Below, one piece after another: positions 1-7,259 of a stretch of 26,556 nt of DNA. Location of the stretch: positions 1 to 26,556 of the IMG/VR virus record IMGVR_UViG_3300032246_000716. One strand, 5' to 3'. Position 1 is the stretch's first letter. Each line of letters begins with the position of its first letter. This DNA comes from a virus. Both the position numbers and the translations under genes were made by a program. The notes under the pieces are model-generated. The model worked only from the letters and a program-made list of their open reading frames with translations. It did not search any database and had not been told where the DNA came from.

Positions 1-198
1 AACAAATCTTCAAATGATTACTCTTTAAATGTAGGTGAAACAGACAAAACATTTACAGCTTACTTTAAAGCAGATAACTTCAAGATTATTTCTGATGATT
101 ATGACGTTGCTATTTCTAAAGCAAAGATCAGCCACTTTATAAACAGAAGTAAACCAGTACAGTATTGGATAGCATTAGAGCCAGATTCGGAGTTCTAA
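1..198 (+). CDS. 45: Sliding clamp gp45, C-terminal part (cut by window start)
   Basis: This open frame enters at base 1 and runs 65 codons to TAA at 196-198. It ends in a strand pattern typical of the last lobe of T4-like sliding clamps, with WIALEPDSEF at the C-terminus comparable to the VVALEADSTHDF ending of T4 gp45. The trimeric clamp encircles DNA, tethers polymerase gp43 and, in T4, also activates late transcription through gp33/gp55. The best support is position: it lies directly before gene 44, as in T4. The N-terminal two thirds are missing only because the window begins here. The next ATG follows after a single base. Confidence 0.8.
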   Translation, partial: NKSSNDYSLNVGETDKTFTAYFKADNFKIISDDYDVAISKAKISHFINRSKPVQYWIALEPDSEF

Positions 199-199
199 T

Positions 200-484
200 A
201 TGAAATTCTCCAGAACGGAATGGCATCAAGTCGCTTCTGAATTTCAATGTGATCTTCCTGATGAAGAAGTCATAAAGATATTTGGTTCAGTACAACGCTT
301 AAAAGAAATCATATCACACCAAGAGCAACAATGGGGTAGTGATATAGAACCTATGGGCGAACCTCCAACAGAAGAAGAAAACGAGTTGTTAGACGAGGCT
401 TGTGCTAATTATTCTGAAAGAGTTGATGATTGGTGGACAGATCGTAAAGGTGGTTACGAAGTTAGTTATAGTTATGAAAAATAA
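200..484 (+). CDS. Hypothetical acidic protein between genes 45 and 44
   Basis: A 94-residue acidic protein that I do not recognise. It is rich in Glu and Asp, has several Trp residues in the second half (DDWWTDRKGGYEV) and has no membrane segment or signal peptide. GGAG at 189-192, inside the end of gene 45, is a suitable ribosome binding site for the ATG at 200. It sits between the clamp and clamp-loader genes, where T4 has little or nothing, so it is probably co-transcribed with the replication genes. Small acidic phage proteins are sometimes DNA mimics or host-protein inhibitors, but nothing here shows that. Confidence 0.7.
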   Translation: MKFSRTEWHQVASEFQCDLPDEEVIKIFGSVQRLKEIISHQEQQWGSDIEPMGEPPTEEENELLDEACANYSERVDDWWTDRKGGYEVSYSYEK

Positions 485-499
485 ATTGAGGATTATATT

Positions 500-1444
500 A
501 TGTCAGACTTTTTGTGGGTTGAAAAATACCGACCAAAGAAGATACAAGATTGTATCTTATCAGAAGATTTAAAACAAACTTTCTTAGAGTTCGTTAAGAA
601 AAAAGAAATACCTAATCTGTTATTATCAGGTACAGCAGGCACAGGTAAGACTACTGTAGCTCGTGCTTTATGTGATGAAATAGGTGCCGACTATATTATC
701 ATAAACGGTTCAGATGAAGGCCGCCAGATTGATACATTAAGAAACAAAATCAAAAACTTTGCTTCTACTATTTCACTTACCAAAGATGCCAATCATAAAG
801 TTGTAATTATAGATGAGGCCGATTATATGAACGCCGAATCGGTACAACCAGCATTAAGAAACTTTATCGAAACGTTTTTTAATAACTGTAGATTTATCTT
901 TACTTGTAATTACAAAAACAAAATCATACCTGCTCTACATAGTCGTTGTACTGTAATTGACTTTAGAATCGTTAATGGTCAAAAGGTAAAAACGGCCACT
1001 CAATTAATGGATAGATTATCTATTATCTTAAAAGATGAAGGTGTTGAATTTGATAAAAAGGTATTGGCAGAAGTAATACAGAAATACTATCCAGATTTTA
1101 GAAGAACCATAAATGAATTACAAAGATATTCAGTACGTGGTAAAATTGATAGTGGTATTCTTTTTAGTTTATCAGAAGAAAATAATAAAGACCTTATCGT
1201 TAAATTAAAAGACAAAGACTTTAATGGTATGAGAAAATGGGTTATACAAAACTTAGATAAAGAACCTAGTGCTTTATTTTCAAGTATCTATGATAATCTT
1301 TATGAATATTTAGAACCTAAATCTATACCACAGGCAGTATTAATTATTGCTGGGTATCAATATAAGGCGGCCTTTGTTGCTGATCAAGAAATTAATATGG
1401 TGGCCTGTTTAACAGAGATAATGGCAGGATGTAAATTTAAATGA
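500..1444 (+). CDS. 44: Clamp loader large subunit gp44 (AAA+ ATPase)
   Basis: A 314-residue AAA+ protein of the RFC small-subunit type. The start WVEKYRPKK is the hallmark of RFC/gp44 proteins. Walker A is GTAGTGKT at 44-51, Walker B is VVIIDEAD at about 101-108, and the SRC arginine-finger motif is at 148-150. Four gp44 subunits with one gp62 load the gp45 clamp on primer-template junctions using ATP. Length matches T4 gp44 (319 aa). GAGGA upstream is a good ribosome binding site. The stop TGA at 1442-1444 overlaps the next gene's ATG (ATGA), suggesting coupled translation. Confidence 0.96.
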   Translation: MSDFLWVEKYRPKKIQDCILSEDLKQTFLEFVKKKEIPNLLLSGTAGTGKTTVARALCDEIGADYIIINGSDEGRQIDTLRNKIKNFASTISLTKDANHKVVIIDEADYMNAESVQPALRNFIETFFNNCRFIFTCNYKNKIIPALHSRCTVIDFRIVNGQKVKTATQLMDRLSIILKDEGVEFDKKVLAEVIQKYYPDFRRTINELQRYSVRGKIDSGILFSLSEENNKDLIVKLKDKDFNGMRKWVIQNLDKEPSALFSSIYDNLYEYLEPKSIPQAVLIIAGYQYKAAFVADQEINMVACLTEIMAGCKFK

Positions 1445-1680
1445 CATTTAAAAGTTTTATAAACAATTGGAAATTAAATAGTTCAGAAACAGCTTTAAGA
1501 AGTTTTGTAAAAGCCTATAGTTACAGATGTTGCGGAACTTTAACAACAATAATAATATCATATTGTATTACAGGCAAATTTATTGTGAGTTTAGGAATAG
1601 GAGCAGTTGAAATGATAGTTAAACCACTTATATATTGGTGCCATGAACGTGTATGGAACAGAATTAAATGGGGAAGATAA
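1441..1680 (+). CDS. DUF2061 small membrane protein
   Basis: A 79-residue protein matching the DUF2061 pattern: a conserved Tyr-Arg and Gly-Thr pair (YSYRCCGTLTT), a hydrophobic stretch ending in YCITGK, a second segment with IGAVEMIVKP, and the C-terminal signature HERVWNRIKWG. It should cross the membrane twice. DUF2061 proteins occur in many bacteria and marine phages, and their function is unknown. It starts inside the gene 44 stop (ATGA) and ends 6 bases before a tRNA. With that tRNA it interrupts the 44-62 pair that is adjacent and translationally coupled in T4. Its N-terminus (MTFKSFINNW) resembles the capsid-targeting N-termini found later in this window but lacks the cleavage glutamate. 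Confidence 0.85.
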   Translation: MTFKSFINNWKLNSSETALRSFVKAYSYRCCGTLTTIIISYCITGKFIVSLGIGAVEMIVKPLIYWCHERVWNRIKWGR

Positions 1681-1686
1681 TAACAA

Positions 1687-1761
1687 GCGGGCATAGTTCA
1701 GTGGTAGAATAATAGTTTACCAAACTATAGGTCGTGGGTTCGAGTCCCACTGCCCGCTCCA
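1687..1761 (+). tRNA. tRNA-Gly, anticodon ACC, CCA encoded
   Basis: A complete 75-nt cloverleaf can be drawn by hand. The acceptor GCGGGCA pairs with TGCCCGC and is followed by T and an encoded CCA. The D stem is GTTC/GAAT, the anticodon stem ATAGT/ACTAT, and the T stem GTGGG/CCCAC with loop TTCGAGT. The body and the U discriminator are those of bacterial tRNA-Gly. The seven-base anticodon loop TTACCAA puts ACC at 34-36, so it would read GGU. A34 glycine tRNAs are almost absent from bacteria. The gene lies inside the clamp-loader operon, and its 3' end is 7 bases from the gene 62 start. Confidence 0.93.
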
Positions 1762-1768
1762 AAATTAT

Positions 1769-2158
1769 ATGTACGAATTAAAAGAGTATTTAAAAGCGAT
1801 AAACGAAACTAAAGAACCACTATTAGATAGTGATGATTCTACATGGGAAAAGAAGTACCCACCATATATTATAAATCGTTGTTTATCTATGTTCTGGGAT
1901 ACCGTAATGCCGGCCAATGAAATGAATGGGTTACACTTCTTGGATAAGAAGTTACAATTTCATTTTTTAATAAATAGTATCAGAAAAAAGAAGCGATTTG
2001 GTGGTAAGTGGTTATCACAAACCAAATTGAAAGATTTAGAGTATGTTAAAGAGTATTATGGTTATAGCAATGAAAAGGCAAGAGAGGCCTTAACTTTATT
2101 GACCAAAGAACAATTGGAACATATTAAGAAAAAATTATATAAAGGTGGGAGAGATTAA
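1769..2158 (+). CDS. 62: Clamp loader small subunit gp62
   Basis: A 129-residue protein that I assign to the gp62 family as found in marine T4-like phages. Supporting segments are WEKKYPPYIINRCLS, the ANEMN...LDKKLQFHFLINS segment and the basic RKKKRFGGKW. Position between 44 and regA is the T4 order. It is shorter than T4 gp62 (187 aa). gp62 is the non-ATPase subunit of the 4:1 clamp loader. There is no Shine-Dalgarno sequence before the ATG, because the tRNA occupies the upstream bases and leaves only a 7-base gap. In T4 gp62 translation is coupled to gene 44; here that coupling cannot work in the same way. The stop TAA shares its last base with the ATG of regA. Confidence 0.88.
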   Translation: MYELKEYLKAINETKEPLLDSDDSTWEKKYPPYIINRCLSMFWDTVMPANEMNGLHFLDKKLQFHFLINSIRKKKRFGGKWLSQTKLKDLEYVKEYYGYSNEKAREALTLLTKEQLEHIKKKLYKGGRD

Positions 2159-2592
2159 TGGTAGATAATATTAAGTGGTCGATAGAGGACATGTTAGAGG
2201 TAACAATCAAACAGCCTGATGACTTTTTAAAAGTAAGAGAAACACTTACAAGAATTGGCGTAGCGTCAAGAAAAGACAAGACTTTATTTCAGTCATGTCA
2301 TATACTTCATAAACAAGGTAAATATTACATAGTACACTTTAAAGAGTTATTTGCTCTTGATGGTAAGACAGCTACATTATCAGAAAACGATATTCAAAGA
2401 AGAAATACAATCGCAATATTATTAGCAGATTGGTCTTTAATTGACATAGTTAAAAAAGAGGCCGCTGAAAACAAAGCCCCTTTAAGTCAAATTAAAGTAT
2501 TACCATTTAAAGAAAAAAAAGATTGGATACTATCAGCAAAATATAATATTGGTAAAAAAATAGTTAAAGATGATGAAACAAATGGTGAATAA
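2158..2592 (+). CDS. regA: RegA translational repressor
   Basis: A 144-residue homologue of T4 RegA (122 aa), which binds early mRNAs near their start codons and represses their translation. Family segments are clear: PDDFLKVRETLTRIGVAS, LFQSCHILHKQGKYYIVHFK, RRNTIAILLADWSLIDIV and KKDWILSAKYNIGKK. About 13 residues precede the usual start and about 10 acidic residues follow the usual end. It overlaps gene 62 by one base and lies in the T4 order. In T4, RegA represses its own cassette (44, 45, regA), so self-regulation of the upstream genes is likely here. The next gene begins immediately after the TAA. Confidence 0.95.
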   Translation: MVDNIKWSIEDMLEVTIKQPDDFLKVRETLTRIGVASRKDKTLFQSCHILHKQGKYYIVHFKELFALDGKTATLSENDIQRRNTIAILLADWSLIDIVKKEAAENKAPLSQIKVLPFKEKKDWILSAKYNIGKKIVKDDETNGE

Positions 2593-4080
2593 ATGCAAGT
2601 ACCTAAATTTAGAGACTTTATAAAAGAAGAAAGACAGCAAGACGAAACCGATCCTATTACGGTCGTTGTCATTAGCAAATCTTCTCCTAAAGTAAGACGA
2701 CAGAAAACTGGTAATAAGAAATCTAAAAAAGAAATTACAGTAAGTTTTGTACAGAAGTCTTGTGCTAAAAGAAAAATACCTTGTTACATAATCAATACAA
2801 AATTCTCAATTATCACAGATAAAGACGAAGGAAAAAATACATTAACTATCTATAACTATGATGGTGAAGATGGTGAACAAACATTCATTGGTAAGAATAC
2901 AGTAGTTATTACAAGAGCAGGTGCCATAGAAGATGAAGCAGGACTTTCTTTAATATCAGCATTTCAAAACTCTGGTGCTTTTATGTTAAATACCAGGTCA
3001 GCAATGTTAACTTGCGATAACAAATTAACTTCAGCATTGTTATTTGAAAAGTTTAATATACCAACTCCAAAGACAGCATTCATATCAAACGAAAAGAATT
3101 TAGATAACGCATTAAAACTAGTAGGTAATAAATTTCCAGTTATTGTGAAAACATTAACAGGCACACAAGGTATTGGTGTAGTTAAAGTTGATAGTTACGA
3201 TTCATTAGTATCAGTAGTACAAGCATTGTTTAAACATGATGCTGAATTGTTATTACAAGAATATATGCCAACAGATTCAGATGTAAGAACATTCGTAGTA
3301 GATAATAAGATATTTGCGTGCACTAGACGTGTTAAGAAGTCTGGTGAATTTAGATCAAACGTTCATAGAGGTGCGATTGCTGAACCATATAAACTTTCAG
3401 ATGAAGAAATAGAAATAGTTTTAAGAACAGCACGAGCATCAAAAGCATATCTTGTAGGTATAGATCATATTAATTACAAAGGAAAAATTTACGTATTAGA
3501 AGCAAATGGTTCACCAGGAACTGGAGCTGATTATGAGGGATATCATTATGAAGATTATATAGATACACCTAATACAATAGGTCCAATTAAAGGTAGCCAG
3601 TTAGTTGATAATGTTATAGAATATATTTCAGACAGAAAACATTGGGATAGACAATCAATCGTAGAAGTAGGTTATCTAGAAACTGTAGAATTATCTACAG
3701 TAGGTAAAGTGAGAGCAAAATTAGATACAGGTAATGGTGCTGAAACTTGTGCTCTACATGCTGAAGAGGTGGAAGTAAAAGATGGTAAAGTTTCTTGGAA
3801 ATATGACGGAAAAAAACACACCAGCAAGTTAGAAGGATATCATAAAATTTTTAGGGCTAATACTAATGATGGTGAAGGAGAAAAAAGACCAGTTGTTAAA
3901 TTAGATTTAACATTTAATGGGTTTACATATAAAGATGTATCGTTTGGACTTGATGAAAGAAAAAGATCAGCGTCTGATGTATTGTTAAATAGAGATATAA
4001 TTAGAAAAATGAATGCTTCAGTAAATCCAAATAGAGAATTTGTATTAAGTAGAAGAATAAAACCTATTGACAAAAAGTAA
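2593..4080 (+). CDS. RimK-like ATP-grasp ligase fused to RimB-like retropepsin domain
   Basis: A 495-residue two-domain protein. Residues from about 20 to 345 form a RimK-type ATP-grasp amino-acid ligase: TPKTAFISN, the nucleotide-binding PVIVKTLTGTQGIGV, LLLQEYMP and the metal-binding EANGSPGTG at 303-311. RimK adds glutamates to the C-terminus of ribosomal protein S6. Residues from about 350 to 490 look like the RimB / ATP-dependent zinc protease family (retropepsin-like), with LDTGNGAETCALHA from 377 and the C-terminal VLLNRDIIRKMNASVNP...FVLS. In bacteria these are usually separate neighbouring genes. The N-terminus KFRDFIKEE resembles the capsid-targeting sequences of the late genes here. 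The substrate in this phage cannot be told from sequence; ribosomal protein S6 or another C-terminus is the family-based guess. Confidence 0.88.
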   Translation: MQVPKFRDFIKEERQQDETDPITVVVISKSSPKVRRQKTGNKKSKKEITVSFVQKSCAKRKIPCYIINTKFSIITDKDEGKNTLTIYNYDGEDGEQTFIGKNTVVITRAGAIEDEAGLSLISAFQNSGAFMLNTRSAMLTCDNKLTSALLFEKFNIPTPKTAFISNEKNLDNALKLVGNKFPVIVKTLTGTQGIGVVKVDSYDSLVSVVQALFKHDAELLLQEYMPTDSDVRTFVVDNKIFACTRRVKKSGEFRSNVHRGAIAEPYKLSDEEIEIVLRTARASKAYLVGIDHINYKGKIYVLEANGSPGTGADYEGYHYEDYIDTPNTIGPIKGSQLVDNVIEYISDRKHWDRQSIVEVGYLETVELSTVGKVRAKLDTGNGAETCALHAEEVEVKDGKVSWKYDGKKHTSKLEGYHKIFRANTNDGEGEKRPVVKLDLTFNGFTYKDVSFGLDERKRSASDVLLNRDIIRKMNASVNPNREFVLSRRIKPIDKK

Positions 4081-4095
4081 GAAGTATAGTATAAT
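4067..4095 (+). promoter_or_regulatory. Consensus sigma70 promoter before gene 4121
   Basis: TTGACA at 4067-4072 and TATAAT at 4090-4095 are separated by exactly 17 bases, a perfect host-type promoter. It overlaps the end of the RimK-like gene. It should start transcription near 4102, about 19 bases before the ATG at 4121, leaving a short leader containing AAAAGGA. It would drive the block 4121 - ferredoxin - DNA polymerase early in infection with the host RNA polymerase. Confidence 0.85.
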
Positions 4096-4120
4096 AAAGT
4101 AAATTGAAAAGGAATATATT

Positions 4121-4432
4121 ATGTCAGAAGTAAAAATCTTTAGATTAAGTACAGGTGAAGATGTTATCGGTCAAAAAGCAGAAGATAGCGATTCAAATTT
4201 AACTCATATTAAACAACCATTTGTAATTGTACCAATGCAATCAAAACCAGGTGGGCCAGTATCTTTGGCGTTAACTCCATATATGCCTTATGCTGAAGAA
4301 GAAACAATTGTACTTAAAACTAATAATATAATAACAGAAGTAGATCCAAAATTAGAAATCAAAAATTCATATAATCAGCATTTAGGAGCAGGAATAATAG
4401 AAGTAAAAAAACCTAAACTTATTATAGATTGA
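4121..4432 (+). CDS. Conserved marine-phage hypothetical protein (small beta protein)
   Basis: A 103-residue protein beginning VKIFRLSTGEDVIG, with later segments IKQPFVIVPMQ, LALTPYMPYAEEETIVLK and IITEVDP. I recognise this as a type common in marine T4-like phages, but I know no experimental function. Alternating hydrophobic residues suggest a small beta barrel, perhaps Sm-like; that is fold speculation. It is the first gene behind the strong promoter at 4067-4095 and has a good AAAAGGA ribosome binding site. Its stop TGA (4430-4432) overlaps the ferredoxin ATG (TGATG), so the two are probably translated together. Confidence 0.75.
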   Translation: MSEVKIFRLSTGEDVIGQKAEDSDSNLTHIKQPFVIVPMQSKPGGPVSLALTPYMPYAEEETIVLKTNNIITEVDPKLEIKNSYNQHLGAGIIEVKKPKLIID

Positions 4433-4770
4433 TGATTAAAGTATATTTTGTTAGAAACGGTCTGAAAATTAGAGTTGATGTTCCTATCGGCATGACTTTA
4501 ATGGAAGCCGCAAAAAAATATAGTGTAATAGATATAAGAGAAATAACTGCTGATTGTGGTGGTTCTTGTGCATGTGGTACATGTCATGTTATAATAGATG
4601 AACGTTGGATTGATAAACTTTTACCAATGAATGAAAATTGCGCTGAATTAGATATACTAGAATTTGATAAACAATATAAAAAAGGATTGAGTAGATTAGC
4701 CTGCCAAATACAATTAACAAAAGAACACGATGGCTTAATTGCTCACTTATTGGATGAAGATATTAGATAA
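4432..4770 (+). CDS. Adrenodoxin-type 2Fe-2S ferredoxin
   Basis: A 112-residue ferredoxin. The cluster ligands are clear: C42-x5-C48-x2-C51 (in CGGSCACGTC) and C91 (in LACQI), the adrenodoxin/putidaredoxin arrangement. I chose ATG at 4432, overlapping the preceding TGA, rather than the in-frame TTG one codon upstream. Ferredoxins carry electrons; in marine phages they have been linked to host metabolism or to phage ribonucleotide reductase and desaturase partners, none of which is in this window. The stop TAA (4768-4770) shares one base with the ATG of the DNA polymerase gene, so an electron carrier is translationally coupled to the polymerase. Confidence 0.93.
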   Translation: MIKVYFVRNGLKIRVDVPIGMTLMEAAKKYSVIDIREITADCGGSCACGTCHVIIDERWIDKLLPMNENCAELDILEFDKQYKKGLSRLACQIQLTKEHDGLIAHLLDEDIR

Positions 4771-7259
4771 TGAACTTTTACAAATCAGTTATAGAACACA
4801 GAGGTAAACTTCTAGTCAGAGGTATACATGAAGAAAAAGAATATAAAGAACGAATAGACTTTGGGCCAACTCTTTATTCTTTAACTCAACAACAAACAGA
4901 ATTTAAAACCTTACAAGGCCAATATTTAAAACCTATTACATTTAAAACTATTGATGACGCTAGAAGATTTAGACGTGAAGTAGTTACAGACAATTCGCCT
5001 ATCTACGGCCTAGAGAGATATCATTATCAATATATTAATAAATTTCATCCTGATAATATAGATTGGGATAAGAAGTTTATTAAAATCTTTACACTAGATA
5101 TAGAAACTAGTTGCGAAAGTGGTTTCCCAGATGTACAAAATCCTATAGAAGAAATACTTTGTATTACAGTTAAGAATCAATCCAATAAACAAATACTAAC
5201 TTGGGGAACTGGTGATTATAAAACAGATAGAACAGATATAACTTATGTAAAATGTAAATCTGAAAAAGAATTAATGTTTGAGTTTATGAAGTTTTGGATT
5301 AAAAACTATCCAGACGTTACAACAGGTTGGAATACAAAATTCTTTGATATACCTTATTTACTTAGTAGAATTACTTTGGTTGCTGGTGAAAAGGTAGCTC
5401 AAAAGATATCGCCTTGGAATCTAATTCAAAAAGAAGAAATATTGGTAAGAGGAAGACCGCAAACTGTCTATGAAATAAAAGGCATAACCAATTTAGATTA
5501 CCTAGATTTATATCAATGGTTTATACCCACTAGACAAGAAAGTTACAAGTTAGATTTTATAGGTGAATTAGAACTTGGTCGTGGTAAAGATGAAATGAAA
5601 CACGACACATTTAAAGATTGGTACACAAATGACTTTCAATCATTTATTGATTACAATATTCAAGACGTTGAAATCGTTGACGCATTAGAAGATAAACTAG
5701 GACTAATTGATTTATCATTAACTGTTGCTTATGAATCTAAAGTAAACTATGGTGATATCTTTTCACAAGTAAGAGTGTGGGACACTTTAATAGCCAATCA
5801 TTTATTAAAAAAAAATATTTGTATTCCTCCACGTGAAGATAATATTAAAAATGAAAAATATGAAGGCGCTTATGTAAAAGAACCACAACTTGGCATGCAC
5901 AAGTGGATTGTTTCATTTGATATTAACTCCCTATATCCGCACATTATCATACAATATAATATTTCACCAGAAAAAATTATTGGTTTAAATTCAGAAGGAA
6001 TATCAGTTAATAAAATGTTAGACAAGTCAACATCATTAGAGTATTTAAAAGATAAAAATGTTTGTATCACACCGAATGGTGCATTGTTTAAAAATGATAG
6101 TCAAGGTTTTTTACCAGAGATGATGGAAACAATGTACAATGAACGTGTTGTTTTTAAAGACAGAATGTTAAAAGCAAAAAAAGAATATGAGAAAACAAAA
6201 GATCCGAGTTTAGTGAGAGAGATATCACGTTGCCACAATATTCAATGGGCAAGAAAGATTGCTCTAAACTCAGCTTACGGAGCAGTAGGCAACGAATACT
6301 TTAGATATTATGACGTTAGACAGGCCAGTGCCATAACAACAGCTGGTCAATTTATCATTAGATTTATAGAAGAAAAGGTTAATACGTATTTGAATGATAT
6401 ATTAAAACCAGAAAATAAAATAGATTACATTGTGGCATCTGATACAGATTCTATTTACGTTACATTAGATAAACTTGTAGAACAAACTTGTAAAGATAAA
6501 ACAGAAGATCAAGTGTGTAATTTTTTAAATAAGGTTGTTGATAGTAGAATTGAACCATTCTTAAATAAATGTTTTGAAGAACTTGCTGACTATACAAACG
6601 CATTTAAGAACTGTATGGTAATGAAACGAGAAGTAATTGCCAACAAAGGTATCTGGGTAGCAAAGAAAAGATATATGTTGAATGTATTAGATGAAGAAGG
6701 AGTTAGACTTTCTCAACCTAAGTTAAAGATTATGGGTATCGAAGCAGTTAAATCTTCAACACCACAAGTTTGTAGAGGTAAAATTAAAGAGGCCATTAAA
6801 ATTATAATGAGTAAAGATGAAGATACTTTACAAAAATTTATTGCTGATTTTAAAAAAGAGTTTTTTACAATGTCTGCTGAACAGATATCTTTTCCTAGAT
6901 CATGTAATAATATGAAAAAGTATTATGACAGTAATAATATCTTTATTAAAGGTACGCCAATACATGTTAAAGGTTCTTTAATTTACAATCATCAGATAAA
7001 AGAATTTAAACTTAAAAGTAAATATCCTTTAATACAAGAAGGAGATAAAATTAAGTTTCTTAAACTTATAGAAGCAAATCCATTTAAGTTTGATGTTATA
7101 AGTTATATAACAACATTACCAAAAGAATTTAATTTACAACAGTATATAGATTATGAAACTCAATTTGAAAAAACATTTTTAGATCCAATGAGATTTATAT
7201 TACAATCTATTGGATGGTCGCAAGAAAAGAAAGCAAACTTAGAGGCATTTTTCGCATGA
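4770..7259 (+). CDS. 43: DNA polymerase gp43 (family B)
   Basis: An 829-residue replicative polymerase with 3'-5' proofreading. Exonuclease motifs: LDIET with D110 and E112 (Exo I), TGWNTKFFDIPYL (Exo II), YNIQDVEIVDAL (Exo III). Polymerase motifs: DINSLYP at 384-390 (A), the Lys-then-NSAYG motif at 500-504 (B), DTDS at 558-561 (C), and KKRYMLNVL. It is somewhat shorter than T4 gp43 (898 aa). The C-terminal ANLEAFFA resembles the clamp-binding tail that docks on gp45. It overlaps the ferredoxin gene upstream and the next gene downstream (ATGA at 7256-7259). All catalytic residues I looked for are present, so it should be active. Confidence 0.97.
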   Translation: MNFYKSVIEHRGKLLVRGIHEEKEYKERIDFGPTLYSLTQQQTEFKTLQGQYLKPITFKTIDDARRFRREVVTDNSPIYGLERYHYQYINKFHPDNIDWDKKFIKIFTLDIETSCESGFPDVQNPIEEILCITVKNQSNKQILTWGTGDYKTDRTDITYVKCKSEKELMFEFMKFWIKNYPDVTTGWNTKFFDIPYLLSRITLVAGEKVAQKISPWNLIQKEEILVRGRPQTVYEIKGITNLDYLDLYQWFIPTRQESYKLDFIGELELGRGKDEMKHDTFKDWYTNDFQSFIDYNIQDVEIVDALEDKLGLIDLSLTVAYESKVNYGDIFSQVRVWDTLIANHLLKKNICIPPREDNIKNEKYEGAYVKEPQLGMHKWIVSFDINSLYPHIIIQYNISPEKIIGLNSEGISVNKMLDKSTSLEYLKDKNVCITPNGALFKNDSQGFLPEMMETMYNERVVFKDRMLKAKKEYEKTKDPSLVREISRCHNIQWARKIALNSAYGAVGNEYFRYYDVRQASAITTAGQFIIRFIEEKVNTYLNDILKPENKIDYIVASDTDSIYVTLDKLVEQTCKDKTEDQVCNFLNKVVDSRIEPFLNKCFEELADYTNAFKNCMVMKREVIANKGIWVAKKRYMLNVLDEEGVRLSQPKLKIMGIEAVKSSTPQVCRGKIKEAIKIIMSKDEDTLQKFIADFKKEFFTMSAEQISFPRSCNNMKKYYDSNNIFIKGTPIHVKGSLIYNHQIKEFKLKSKYPLIQEGDKIKFLKLIEANPFKFDVISYITTLPKEFNLQQYIDYETQFEKTFLDPMRFILQSIGWSQEKKANLEAFFA

